From contig OW568869.1 in assembly GCA_938743325.2 (NCBI GenBank), positions 930,001-994,000 of the forward strand: 64,000 bases of DNA. Direction: 5' to 3'. A model generated the notes under the pieces. It was not told the DNA's origin. It did no database searches and was given only the letters and a program-made list of their open reading frames with translations. A program made the translations under genes and the position numbers. Source of the stretch: Pycnococcus provasolii (taxonomy: Eukaryota; Chlorophyta; Pseudoscourfieldiophyceae; Pseudoscourfieldiales; Pycnococcaceae). Positions 37,429 through 47,092 of the stretch are shown here, piece after piece (position 1 is the stretch's first letter; each line of letters starts with the position of its first letter).

Positions 37429-40400
37429 ATGAGTGGCACGTGGTTGCACCAAGTGTGCTCGACGCACGCACTACCTGGAAGAAAACAACTCCCAGTGGCA
37501 GCTGTCGTATCTGATCGGGATCGCGCGAGGAGACACCGGCGTGGTTCCCTTCGCTCTCGTCAAGTGGGGGCGCAGCACAGGAACGGGTCATTAGCCAGGC
37601 TGCAACCGCGGGGAGCGCCGCCAAGACCCGCAGTATGGGCCGCCGCCGTCAAAACGGGAGACGAAGATGAGGGAAAGGCTCCCGCTGGTGACGAAGCCGC
37701 CACCAACGCGGAAGCAGGTGGGGATGGGGATGACGACGCAGAAGACGAGACCGAGCCACAGAAGACTCTCGAGGAACTCGAACAGGAACGCGAGAGGGCT
37801 GTCAAGCGTAAGATTGAGTCGATCGAGTTCAAGGATCAGTGTGAGGCGGACGCGCAGATGTTCGCGGAGCAAAGCCTTGCCGCACAGGAGGCTTACGACT
37901 TCGCAGACAGCGTGCTGAAGGCTGCGGAGCAGGCGTTGGAAAAGGCGGTGGAGGTGGAGGAGATCGCGAAGGCGGCTGTTGAGGAGGGCATGCCCGACGA
38001 CGCTCCTGAGGTGCAGGCGTTCGCCGCAGCAGCGAAGAGACTCGACGAGTTGCGCTCAGAGGTTGGCGCCGCGCAGCTGGCGTGCGACGACTGCGCCGAA
38101 TCGCTCGCCGAGGCGGAAAAGAAGACGAGCAACGCCATGCTCAAGGCTGAGCTTGCCGTCAGCCAGGAGGCGGCTGCGCTGAGGTCGTGCGACGAGCTGG
38201 ACAAGATCATCGACGACGTCACCAAGGTCGACGACAGCGAGGAAGGAGCGGGATCAGCTTCTGCCGCGGTGCCACCCGCGCTTGTGGAGGATGTGCTGAA
38301 GTCTGTCGACGGGGCGGACGGGGCGGCGTCGCCGGCACCAGCTCCCGCCGCGGAATCGGCAGCAACCGTGGCGGCACTTTCGTCGGCTGACGAGGCGCTT
38401 TCGTCCGCCGACCTCGCGGATATGCCGTCGTCAGAGAAGGAGGAGCAGGAGAAGAAGGAACCCGTGGTGCGTCGCACAGCCACGAGCAGCCAGTACATGG
38501 CTGCGCCGCTGATGAGTGGCAAGGGAGACACGGTGGAGAACGACCTTCAAAATCTGAAGCGATTCACGAAGAAGGTGCTGAAGAAGGCGGTGGTCGTGCT
38601 GATTGTTGCAGCCACTACCATCTTTGCGGGAATGACTGCGAGCAAGCGATTTGGATGGAGTTTGCCAAGCTTGCCAAGCACTGCCACGTCCACGGGCGTT
38701 GGCAGCCTCAAGGGGCTGGAGCGAGGCATCGCGTTCGTCGGCGAGTCGGCGAATAAGGTGACGCAGTACCTATCCACAGACACCGGCAAGGAGGGAGAGC
38801 ACGGGCACGACGACGGCGGGATTGTGGATGTGATCGTGCTGCTTGCCACGGCGTGCGTTGCCGTGCCGCTGATTCAAAGGGTTCCCGGGGGATCGCCAAT
38901 TCTCGGTTTCCTGATTGGTGGGGCTATCATCGGGCCGAATGGCGTTGGGATCATCAGCCACGTTAACGCGGTAAAGGAGCTCGCGGAATTTGGCGTGGTT
39001 TTCCTCCTATTCAACATTGGGCTCGAGCTGTCTCTCGAGCGCCTGCAGAGTATGGCAAAGTACGTCTTCGGGCTCGGCATGGTGCAGGTGTGCGTATCCA
39101 TCGCGCTCGTGTACGCGCTCATTCCAGTTCTTCTGCCCGCTAGTCTCATCGCATCCGCATCATCAACCGGCATCGTCATAGGAGGCGCGCTCGCACTCAG
39201 CTCCACCGCCGTGGCGATGCAGGTTCTTGGAGATCGCGGCGAGACGACGGAGCGCCACGGGCGAATCACATTCAGCGTTCTGCTGTTCCAGGATCTCGCC
39301 GTCGTCGTGCTGCTCATGCTCGTGCCGCTGCTTGCGCCGCAGGCACCGGGCGCCGCCGGTGGCAGCAATGCCATCGGCGAAGCCCTGGTGAAGGCTGGTG
39401 TGCGTGCCGTGTTGTGCATCACGGCAATCATTGCCGGCGGGCGCGTGCTGCTTCGCCCAATATTTAACCGCATGGCTGGTGGGAACACACCAGCGGAGCT
39501 CTTCGCAGCGCTCACGCTGCTCGTTGCCATCGGCACCTCAGCTATCACGCAGGCTGCTGGCCTGAGCATGGCGCTCGGCGCTTTCCTCGCGGGCCTGCTG
39601 ATTGCCGAGACGGAGTACGTCATGCAGGTTGAGAGCGACATTGCGCCGTTCCGCGGGCTTTTGCTCGGACTGTTCTTTATGACAGTGGGCATGGAGGTGC
39701 AGCCTGGCATTCTTGTGAATGACGGCTTGTGGGTGCTCGGCGGGCTCGCAATTCTGCTCGGGCTGAAGAGCTTGGTCATGATCGTGGGAGGCGCCCTGTT
39801 CGGCCTCAGTGTGTTCACCGGCTTGCGCGCTTCGATGTTCCTCGCTCCAGGCGGCGAGTTCGCGTTCGTTCTTCTCGGCGAGAGCGTGCGAAACGCCATC
39901 GTGTCGAAGAGCTTGGCTGAACACCTTTACCTCGTGGTCGCACTGTCGATGGCGCTGACGCCATGGCTGGCGGCTGCCGGGTCGATGATCTCCAAGCGAT
40001 TCGAAAAGAGCGACTCGAAGAAGTTCCAGGTGACCACGACGGACACGGATGATATGAAGGGCCACGTGATTCTTGCAGGATACGGCCGCGTGGGGCAGCT
40101 CATCGCACAGCTGCTCAAGGAGAAACTCATTCCTTTCGTCTGCCTCGAGCTGCGCCCCGAGCGCGTTGCCGAGGGCCGCGCGAGGGGCCATAATGTCTAC
40201 TTCGGCGACGCTGGATCGGAGCAGGTGCTTCATAGCGTGGGCGCGCACCGTGCGGCATGCGCCGTCGTCACGCTCGACACGGCGAGCGCCAACTACCGAA
40301 CGGTCTGGGCGCTGAAGAAAGGCTATCCGAATGTGAAGAGCTTCGTGCGCGCTTTTGACGTGCAGCATGGCCTTGTGTTAGAGAAGGCTGGTGCCACGGC

Positions 40401-40650
40401 TGTTGTTCCAGAGACGCTCGAGCCTAGCTTGCAGCTTGCTTCCGCAGTACTGACCGAGCTGAAGATGCCGTCGACAGAGGTTGTGACCACCGTCGATGAT
40501 TTCCGCCGTAACCACATGGAAGAGCTCATGACCCTTGCGATGTCCGGCGGGGGTGGCATGGGCTACAGCACGACGAACTCCCCGCCACCACCTAACCTCG
40601 AAGATGCACTTGAGGCGGTGGAAGTTACGATGAAGGGAAAAAAGTTGTGA
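37429..40650 (+). CDS. KEA: Plastid K+/H+ antiporter of the KEA1/2 type (CPA2)
   Basis: A protein of 1073 residues. A basic, transit-like N-terminus is followed by an acidic and Ala/Glu-rich coiled coil (about residues 100-300), as in the stromal domain of plant KEA1/KEA2. The Na+/H+ exchanger membrane domain spans about residues 455-865 (PILGFLIGGAIIGPNGVG, FGVVFLLFNIGLELSLERL and the core FSVLLFQDLAVV). A TrkA-N/RCK domain begins near residue 875 with the nucleotide-binding GHVILAGYGRVGQLIAQLL and ends about 1010. KEA1/2 work in the inner chloroplast envelope in K+ and pH balance. The stop TGA coincides with the start of copy C of the repeat. Confidence 0.9.
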   Translation: MSGTWLHQVCSTHALPGRKQLPVAAVVSDRDRARRHRRGSLRSRQVGAQHRNGSLARLQPRGAPPRPAVWAAAVKTGDEDEGKAPAGDEAATNAEAGGDGDDDAEDETEPQKTLEELEQERERAVKRKIESIEFKDQCEADAQMFAEQSLAAQEAYDFADSVLKAAEQALEKAVEVEEIAKAAVEEGMPDDAPEVQAFAAAAKRLDELRSEVGAAQLACDDCAESLAEAEKKTSNAMLKAELAVSQEAAALRSCDELDKIIDDVTKVDDSEEGAGSASAAVPPALVEDVLKSVDGADGAASPAPAPAAESAATVAALSSADEALSSADLADMPSSEKEEQEKKEPVVRRTATSSQYMAAPLMSGKGDTVENDLQNLKRFTKKVLKKAVVVLIVAATTIFAGMTASKRFGWSLPSLPSTATSTGVGSLKGLERGIAFVGESANKVTQYLSTDTGKEGEHGHDDGGIVDVIVLLATACVAVPLIQRVPGGSPILGFLIGGAIIGPNGVGIISHVNAVKELAEFGVVFLLFNIGLELSLERLQSMAKYVFGLGMVQVCVSIALVYALIPVLLPASLIASASSTGIVIGGALALSSTAVAMQVLGDRGETTERHGRITFSVLLFQDLAVVVLLMLVPLLAPQAPGAAGGSNAIGEALVKAGVRAVLCITAIIAGGRVLLRPIFNRMAGGNTPAELFAALTLLVAIGTSAITQAAGLSMALGAFLAGLLIAETEYVMQVESDIAPFRGLLLGLFFMTVGMEVQPGILVNDGLWVLGGLAILLGLKSLVMIVGGALFGLSVFTGLRASMFLAPGGEFAFVLLGESVRNAIVSKSLAEHLYLVVALSMALTPWLAAAGSMISKRFEKSDSKKFQVTTTDTDDMKGHVILAGYGRVGQLIAQLLKEKLIPFVCLELRPERVAEGRARGHNVYFGDAGSEQVLHSVGAHRAACAVVTLDTASANYRTVWALKKGYPNVKSFVRAFDVQHGLVLEKAGATAVVPETLEPSLQLASAVLTELKMPSTEVVTTVDDFRRNHMEELMTLAMSGGGGMGYSTTNSPPPPNLEDALEAVEVTMKGKKL

Positions 40651-40732
40651 TTGCTCATTCAGTAATTGATTGTCCTTTACTTCGTCCAACGGTCGTATAA
40701 GTCTTAAGACCATTCACTTCATGAAGCACACA
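40647..40732 (+). repeat. Stop-codon-associated repeat, copy C
   Basis: Reads GTGATTGCTCATTCAGTAAT from the KEA stop codon onward, then CCTTTACTTCGTCCAACGGT and a shortened ACCATTCACTTC tail. Diverged in the middle; sense to KEA. Confidence 0.75.
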
Positions 40733-40851
40733 CACTTGCAGCGCGTTTATGGGCAGGATGTGGTGGTATCGACTACTCTGCACTACGATGTGGGCGTTTT
40801 TTAGAAAAAAAATCGGCTTCCCGAAAAACAAATTTCAAATTTCTTACGTTA

Positions 40852-42351
40852 TCAGATCATGGTGGCATCAAACGTGCCCTCCTGTGCCGCTTCGTATGCC
40901 GGGTCGATCGGCTCCGCCGGCGGCGGCTCGTCAGTCCGTGCTTCGTCAAACTCGCCTTCGTAGCCGTACATGTAGCCGTACTTCATCATTTCGTTCTCGA
41001 ACGCCACCTCCTGCACGTACGCCTCACGCTCGATGTGCATGAGGATGTCGAGCATGAAGTCGAGCAGCTCTTTGTACGACACCCTGCCATCCTCGTTTTC
41101 GTCAATTGCGTTGGCAATAGCACGAATCTCGTGAGGCCGCAGAGCGAGATCCGTGCTTCCCAGACTCTCGAGACATGTCATCATCTCGGCGCGGTCGAGG
41201 TATCCGCTCTTGTCCGCGTCGGCCTGCTCGAACGCGAACGCCATGATCTCCTTAACGCTCTCCTGAGAGAGGCCGCGCATGAGATGCGCGGCATCCGACT
41301 CGCTCATGGCACGGATCGCCTCCATGCGCTTCGACTGCGCCTCGTTGTCGATCATGCTGTAGATCATATTCGCGGCTGCCTTGGCGAACTTGAGGCAGTC
41401 GACGAGGTTGTCGTCGTTCTTCTCCGCCATGGACATGATGGAGAAGATCTGCATGTTAGTGAGCCCGAGAATCTCGTAGGAGAGATCCTCCAGGCAGCTG
41501 CGAAGCTCCTTGATGGAAGCGAAGCCATCTCCAAAGGCGTCAACGAGCAGGCTCTCGAGCCCGTCTGTTGAGTTGTACGCGCGGTCCTGGATGATGTTAT
41601 CCTTGAATCGTTCGACGAGGACGTTGAAGCACAGCGGCACGAACTCGTCGTAGGTGATCTTCCCGTCGCCGTCGATGTCCACCTCAGCCATGAGCATGTT
41701 GATGTCCTTCTTTGTAAGTCCAAGCTCTGCAGACTTGAGGCAGTTCCGGAACTCCGACCTGTCGAGGTACCCGCTGCCGTCACTGTCCGCCGCCCGGAAG
41801 ACGTTTGCCATCATCTGTTCCAGCTGCTCTCGCGACATGCCGCGCAGCAGGTACTCCTCCGCCTCAGCGCGCGCCTCCTCCTCCTCCTCTTCCTTGGCAG
41901 CCTCAGCATCCTCCTTCGCCTTCATAGCCTGCACAAGTCCAACCATAAGCGGCACGAACTCCCGGTACTCGATAACCCCGTCGTCGTTTTCGTCGCACTC
42001 TGCCATGATGGAGCGAATCTGCTTCTTCTTGAAGTTGAACGTCGAGCTCGACAGCACCTTTTTCATTTCGCGTCGGTCCAGGATGCCGTTTCCATCCTCG
42101 TCCGCCTCGAGGAACACCTCGAGGATGAACTCCTCGAGCTCGGTGGCACTGAGCTCTGTGATGCTCCTCTCCGAGGCGCGTCGCTGCGCCTCCAGCTCAG
42201 CGTTGCGCGCCTCTACGAGCTCGCTGAAGTACCTGGCCCCGAACTCGTATATGTTGTCGCACTGCGTGCGCAGTACTTCCCTTGCAAAGTTCTTGAGCAC
42301 CTGCGGGAACCCGTCTGGTATGGTGAACGCCTTCTGGTAGCGCGAGGACAT
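40852..42351 (-). CDS. Radial spoke protein 7-like: RIIa plus EF-hands
   Basis: A 499-aa protein from the ATG at 42351. An RIIa dimerisation/docking domain occupies about residues 10-50 (IPDGFPQVLKNFAREVLRTQ, then IYEFGARYFSELVEAR). Six recognisable EF-hand loops follow (DEDGNGILDRRE, DENDDGVIEYRE, DSDGSGYLDRSE, DIDGDGKITYDE, DADKSGYLDRAE, DENEDGRVSYKE), with a degenerate pair between the fourth and fifth. RIIa plus several EF-hands is the architecture of Chlamydomonas RSP7 in the radial spoke stalk, where calcium may tune motility. A Glu/Ala-rich coil separates the first two EF pairs. The tail is Tyr/Gly- and Pro-rich. Confidence 0.8.
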   Translation of the reverse strand: MSSRYQKAFTIPDGFPQVLKNFAREVLRTQCDNIYEFGARYFSELVEARNAELEAQRRASERSITELSATELEEFILEVFLEADEDGNGILDRREMKKVLSSSTFNFKKKQIRSIMAECDENDDGVIEYREFVPLMVGLVQAMKAKEDAEAAKEEEEEEARAEAEEYLLRGMSREQLEQMMANVFRAADSDGSGYLDRSEFRNCLKSAELGLTKKDINMLMAEVDIDGDGKITYDEFVPLCFNVLVERFKDNIIQDRAYNSTDGLESLLVDAFGDGFASIKELRSCLEDLSYEILGLTNMQIFSIMSMAEKNDDNLVDCLKFAKAAANMIYSMIDNEAQSKRMEAIRAMSESDAAHLMRGLSQESVKEIMAFAFEQADADKSGYLDRAEMMTCLESLGSTDLALRPHEIRAIANAIDENEDGRVSYKELLDFMLDILMHIEREAYVQEVAFENEMMKYGYMYGYEGEFDEARTDEPPPAEPIDPAYEAAQEGTFDATMI

Positions 42352-43062
42352 GGCCACCGAGTGTAAGGCGTGCCGTGGTGTGGAGAAGGGTGGGACGAGT
42401 GGGCGCGGTGGGAGGGGGAGGGGAGATGAGAGGAGGGGCAAGGTGTGGGGCAACGCAGCACGAGCACTGTTAATTCCTTTACTACCTCCCAGGGACAACA
42501 CAAGGGACTCTCCTCTCCGGTTGGAACCCTTCCCGTCGTCGTCGTCGTCGTCGTCGTTCCCCGGACACCGCACCATGGGCCTCACTGCACGGGGCAACGG
42601 CACTCTTAAGAACTACTCTTACTCTTACTCTCCCCCTCTCCAGTCTCCGCCCCGTCCTGCTCGTGGTCCTGGTCGAGGGCAGGGGTTTCTTCCACACTTT
42701 GGCTGTCGTCCAGTGACCAGTCCCCCCCTTGCCATCTGGCCGTCTTTGCCGAGTTGCCCGTGACCGGTCGGATACAACGCATCTGGCCAGTTGCCAATGT
42801 TCTTTGCCAATGGGCCCATGGCCCATTCATCGTCTTGGCACAACTGCACTTCCTTGTACTGTGCAGGCAACGGTGCACGGCAGTACGGCACAGGGACGCA
42901 GCCACGGCTCATAACTCATACCTTTACCTTTAGTTCGTCGTACACGTGCCCTCCCCTCAAGGTGAAGCACGATGAACATCATGCCGACGTCCATCCCACG
43001 CTCCCAGCCTGCGTCGTAACCTTATGGGTATGAAACCCCGACCAGGCTTTTTTGCATTAGAA

Positions 43063-43292
43063 GGAGCTCCTGGGTATAAGAAATGACATTTCGTGGGTAT
43101 AGCGATTCTGGACAAATTTGGTCGGGAGGGTTAGGTTAGGTTAGGGTTAGGGTTAGGGCTAGGGTTAGGTTTATAACAGTAAAATGGTCGAGGCCAAGTT
43201 AAACCCTAATCTGAAAGTTGTCTCGACCAAATGTCTCGACCAAAAGTTCGCTATACCCACGAAATGTCATTTCTTTTATACCCAGGAGCTCC
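43063..43292. mobile_element. MITE-like element with 43-bp terminal inverted repeats
   Basis: The left end is 43063-43105, starting GGAGCTCCTGGGTATAAGAA and ending GGGTATAGCGA. The right end, 43248-43292, is its reverse complement except for two extra T residues. The 140-bp interior has a telomere-like TTAGGG block (43128-43171), one reversed AACCCTAA (43201-43209) and a GTCTCGACC direct repeat (43220-43241). No coding sequence is present and no clear target-site duplication was found. It looks like a non-autonomous DNA element. Confidence 0.7.
43128..43171 (+). repeat. Telomere-like block inside the TIR element
   Basis: Mixed TTAGG and TTAGGG units with one GGGCTAGG variant. Confidence 0.85.
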
Positions 43293-43422
43293 CTCTAGCT
43301 TAGTCTAGTCTTTTTTGCCCGCTAGGTGCCTAACCACTTGCCTAACCCCGAAATCCCGAATCATAAATCCCGGTTCGGGGTTCCTCGTTTTTTTTTTCGC
43401 GTTTTTTTTTCATTCTTCCGCC

Positions 43423-45741
43423 ATGGCGCCCCCTCGGCCTCCTTCGTCCGCCCCCCCGCCGCCGTCCGCGACCAACTCCGCGCTCAAGTCCAAGAGTCCC
43501 GCGGAGTTCTTCGCGGACAACAAGGTCATCGCGGGATTCGACAACCCGGGGAAGAGCCTGTACACAACCATCAGAGAACTCGTCGAAAACAGCCTAGACA
43601 GCGCAGAAAGCCACGGCGTCCTGCCTGAAATCGAGCTGTCCGTGCTCGAACTCACGCGCGACGATCTCAACGCCAGGCTCGGACTCGCCAAGGCGGACAG
43701 GAAGGACGAAAAGCTGTACGGGGACTACGAAACGGACAAGATGAAGGCGAAGCGGCTGAAGCAGGAGGCGGCGGCGGCGGCCAAGCTGGAAAAGGCGGGC
43801 GGAGGAGCCGCCAGCCAGGCGCAAGCAAACCAAACGCCGGCGGCAGCCACCAAGGGAAAAGGCGCGTCGACGGAGAAGGTGTACTATGTCGTCACGTGCA
43901 AGGATAACGGTACGGGCATGCGGCACGGGGACATACCGAACATGCTCGGGCGTGTGCTCAGCGGAACCAAGTATGGCGTCAAGCAGACACGTGGCAAATT
44001 TGGCCTTGGCGCAAAAATGGCGCTCATATGGAGCAAGCAGAGCACGGGCTTGCCCATAGAGGTGTACAGCTCCACAGGAAATGGAAAGACGAGCTACTAC
44101 AAGTTGGACATCGACATCAACGCAAACTGCCCGAACGTGCACCAGTCAAGCGAACGTCCGAGCGAGAATGGCAAGTGGCACGGAACGGAAATTAGCGTGA
44201 CGATTGAAGGGAACTGGTCGAAATATGGGCATTACATTGTCAAATACCTGCGCCAGCTCGCTGTTATCACGCCGTACGCGAAGATTGACTTTCAGTACCA
44301 GACGGTGGCTGCTGCTGCTGCCGCGGCTGCGGCGGCTGCAGCAGCCGTGGCGGAAGAGGGTGCCGACGACGATCTCATGCCAATGTCGCAGGTGCCATCG
44401 GCAAGCCAGAGTCGAGCGCAGGCGAGCAAGGGGATCAACCTCGTGTTCGCTAGGCGCACCGAGTGCATGCCACGTCCCCCACGCGAAACGAAGCACCATC
44501 CAGCGAGCGTTGATGTGCAACTCATCAAGACACTCCTCACACAGACGACCCAGAAGGATATGGTGGCATTTCTTAACAAGGAATTCTCGTGCATCAATGC
44601 CTCGCACGCCAAGAAGCTCATCGCGGAGTTGGAGCACGAGGGTGTCGCGTCGAACACGCAGCCGCGTAAGGTTTCTGATAAGCAGGCACTGGCGATGAAC
44701 CAGCTCCTCTCGTCCGCGAAGTTCGGAACGCCGGATGGCGCACACCTGAGCCCCGCGGGAGAGTACAACCTAAGACTGGGCATATGCAAGGAGCTTAGGC
44801 CAGACCTTGTGGCTACGCACGAGAGCGAAGTGAAGGTGAACGAGGGCCACACCTTCGTCGTCGAGGCGGCCGTGAGCCTTGGCGGCTCGAAGGTGAGGCC
44901 TGGCCTGAACGTATTCCGCTTCGCGAATCGCATCCCTCTTCTGTTTGAGGCTGGCAACGACGTGATCACGAGGACTGCGCAGAAGCGCGTCAACTGGACG
45001 AGCTACAAGATCAATGCCAACACCGATCGCATCGGCGTGTTTGTGTCCATCGTATCCACGAAGATTCCATTCAAGGGAACGTCAAAGGAGTACATCGGCG
45101 ACGACGTCAAGGCGATGGCCAGCGCCGTGCAGGACTCCATTAGGGGCTGCTGCAAGCAGCTCAAAGTGAAGCTCCTTCGAATTAGCGCGGCGAAGGAACG
45201 CCAGCAGCGGAAGCGCAATCTTACGCGCTATATCCCAGACGTCGTGAACGCGCTACACACCGTGCTGGGAACGCTTTCCGAGGGAGCAAAAGAATCCGAC
45301 GAGGGTGGCGTGGTGGCGGCAAAGCGCAGGCGTATGTTGGCGGACTGCACGGTGGTTCGTCGCGACTGCGGTGACCACGAGGAGGATTTGGCAGCTGCTG
45401 GAACTTTCGCTGTGCTTGAGGGCAGTGCCGCGCAGGTGGACGAGAGTTTGATGAGCATGGTGAAGAATAATCGCATCTCGAAGGAGGCTCTCGTCGACGC
45501 CCTCACCGCGCACGTCAACGCTTCCGACGACGTCGACGACGACGGGGCTGGCGGTGCAGGCACGACGAGTGCCGGCGGTGACGCCGATGCAACACGAGCG
45601 GAGGAGCTGTGGCTCACTCCCTATGGTGCCATGGACGCGACCGGGAGCATACTGGATAATCATCGGGCACTCGATGATGGCCGTCGCACCGCCACGATTC
45701 TCTCACACCAGTTTCGTTTCCAACCGCTCGTGCCGTTGTAA
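43423..45741 (+). CDS. TOP6B: DNA topoisomerase VI subunit B
   Basis: A protein of 772 residues with a GHKL ATPase fold. The Bergerat motifs are IRELVENSLDSAES (N box), CKDNGTGMRHGDIPNMLG (G1 box) and TRGKFGLGAKMALIWS (G2 box). A transducer domain follows with the family segment RFANRIPLLFEAGNDVITRT. Insertions of Ala/Gln and an Ala run lie between motifs. In plants TOP6B acts with TOP6A (SPO11-3) in endoreduplication and gene expression; the meiotic partner MTOPVIB lacks this degree of conservation. TOP6A is not in the window. The ATG at 43423 gives the usual short Pro/Ser-rich N-terminus. Confidence 0.93.
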   Translation: MAPPRPPSSAPPPPSATNSALKSKSPAEFFADNKVIAGFDNPGKSLYTTIRELVENSLDSAESHGVLPEIELSVLELTRDDLNARLGLAKADRKDEKLYGDYETDKMKAKRLKQEAAAAAKLEKAGGGAASQAQANQTPAAATKGKGASTEKVYYVVTCKDNGTGMRHGDIPNMLGRVLSGTKYGVKQTRGKFGLGAKMALIWSKQSTGLPIEVYSSTGNGKTSYYKLDIDINANCPNVHQSSERPSENGKWHGTEISVTIEGNWSKYGHYIVKYLRQLAVITPYAKIDFQYQTVAAAAAAAAAAAAAVAEEGADDDLMPMSQVPSASQSRAQASKGINLVFARRTECMPRPPRETKHHPASVDVQLIKTLLTQTTQKDMVAFLNKEFSCINASHAKKLIAELEHEGVASNTQPRKVSDKQALAMNQLLSSAKFGTPDGAHLSPAGEYNLRLGICKELRPDLVATHESEVKVNEGHTFVVEAAVSLGGSKVRPGLNVFRFANRIPLLFEAGNDVITRTAQKRVNWTSYKINANTDRIGVFVSIVSTKIPFKGTSKEYIGDDVKAMASAVQDSIRGCCKQLKVKLLRISAAKERQQRKRNLTRYIPDVVNALHTVLGTLSEGAKESDEGGVVAAKRRRMLADCTVVRRDCGDHEEDLAAAGTFAVLEGSAAQVDESLMSMVKNNRISKEALVDALTAHVNASDDVDDDGAGGAGTTSAGGDADATRAEELWLTPYGAMDATGSILDNHRALDDGRRTATILSHQFRFQPLVPL

Positions 45742-45798
45742 CTACCGAACCACCAAAGTCCTTTGTACAAAGTAAAATGTTTTTTACCATTTTGTGGG

Positions 45799-45873
45799 GT
45801 GAATTTGAATGATGTGAATGGACGACCGTTGGACGAAGTAAAGTACATTCCATTACTGAATGAGCAATCTTAG
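45799..45873 (-). repeat. Stop-codon-associated repeat, copy D
   Basis: On the minus strand it reads CTAAGATTGCTCATTCAG, then GTAATGGAATGTACTTTAC, TTCGTCCAACGGTCGTCC and ATTCACATCATTC. It lies 44 bp after the DUF547 stop, in sense. Confidence 0.8.
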
Positions 45874-45916
45874 AGTATACGCGCGTATTGTTATATGCAC
45901 GTTATAGACGTTATAG

Positions 45917-47092
45917 TTATAGCGCAAGTCCCACCGCAGCTGCCATTGCAACACTCAGTGCTCGGTATGAGCTCGCCGTGTCGGACTTCATGCCCTCCCA
46001 TGTACCAACAATGTTGAGATTCCAGTTGTAGTTCATGGAGTTCACCCTGGGCAGAGACTCGCGCATGAATGAGGCGATAGATGTGTCAATCATGTCCATG
46101 TACTTGGCAACCCAGCCGAGAAGCGATCCATCCGGCGAGTCTCTTGTGAAGTCGCCGGTGTACCAGTCGGACATGATCGGGTTCAGATACACGACGTTTT
46201 CCTCCACCTTGGCGTGAGCACCCTTGCTAGAACTGCTCAGCCACCGTATCGTGGCACTTTGCAGCTGCCCGTCGAGGCCAGGTTCGTTGTACGGTACCTG
46301 CATCAAATCTGGACACGACACGGACGCGCAGTTGACCGCGGCGTGTACTCGCGCATCCTGCCATCGTTTGCGGATCACCTCGTGCTCAACCTCGTCCAGC
46401 GTCACTTTTTGAGCGTTGATTTTCGCAAAGCGGATCTTCCAAACGGGACGCCAGAGGGTACCTATATCGCGTATTGATTTCACACCCGCGTTGCGCGTGA
46501 TGAGGTCGACCGTCCACGCATTGTACGCGTTAAGGCTGAGTGCGAGGGCGTCCATGCTTCCCAGCGTAGCAAAGTCCAAATCCCCAATCATCTCAAGGTA
46601 TTTGTCGAGCTTCTCCGACGGCCCGCGCTTGATGCTGGCGTACCGCACACCAACGAGCTCGACGCCATCGATGCTGGTGACGTTTGTGTGCTCACGGAGC
46701 ACGTCAGCCCACAGGCTGTGATCCACTTTGGAGCAGTTTGCAGTGCAGGGAGGCGGCAGCTTAACAGCACGGTTCTTAAAGACTGTGAAGTACCAGACAA
46801 GCGCGGTGATGCCGAAGGCGACTATGACGAGGCTGAGCACGACGGATACGACGACACAGACCTTGCACTTCGTCGAGGCGTTGTTCCAGCGTCGCCTGAG
46901 GCATCCGTTTTGCGGTATGATTGCTCTCTGGAAGGCGTGCACGGGAGCGGGCTCGACGTACTGGTCCGCCGTCTTACCGTTTTCTCCAGCGAACGGCCCG
47001 AGTTCGGCCGACGCCGTTTCGGACTCCGCGGAGCTGTTGACGCGTTCCCTGCCCTTCGCGTCCGTCAAGCCCACCTCGGACGGCGTGGCCAT
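45917..47092 (-). CDS. DUF547 domain protein with N-terminal membrane anchor
   Basis: A protein of 391 residues. A cytosolic N-terminus of about 75 residues is followed by one transmembrane helix (about 78-102, VVSVVLSLVIVAFGITALVW). The DUF547 domain spans about 120-330, with ALALSLNAYNAWTVDLITRN, WRPVWKIRFAKINAQKVTLD, and the Cys-containing VHAAVNCASVSCPDLMQVPY. The C-terminus has another hydrophobic patch (ALSVAMAAAVGLAL) that could be a GPI-type or tail signal. DUF547 has no firm molecular function; plant members have been linked to ternary-complex-factor/MIP1-type proteins. No leucine-zipper partner domain is seen. Confidence 0.82.
   Translation of the reverse strand: MATPSEVGLTDAKGRERVNSSAESETASAELGPFAGENGKTADQYVEPAPVHAFQRAIIPQNGCLRRRWNNASTKCKVCVVVSVVLSLVIVAFGITALVWYFTVFKNRAVKLPPPCTANCSKVDHSLWADVLREHTNVTSIDGVELVGVRYASIKRGPSEKLDKYLEMIGDLDFATLGSMDALALSLNAYNAWTVDLITRNAGVKSIRDIGTLWRPVWKIRFAKINAQKVTLDEVEHEVIRKRWQDARVHAAVNCASVSCPDLMQVPYNEPGLDGQLQSATIRWLSSSSKGAHAKVEENVVYLNPIMSDWYTGDFTRDSPDGSLLGWVAKYMDMIDTSIASFMRESLPRVNSMNYNWNLNIVGTWEGMKSDTASSYRALSVAMAAAVGLAL

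Larger units (their letters stand above)
42352..43422. other. Long divergent intergenic region with a TIR element
   Basis: Between the RSP7-like and TOP6B genes. No gene is seen. It holds a CGT trinucleotide run (about 42536-42556), purine/pyrimidine-biased tracts, the 230-bp inverted-repeat element at 43063-43292 and T runs just before the TOP6B start. Confidence 0.5.
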
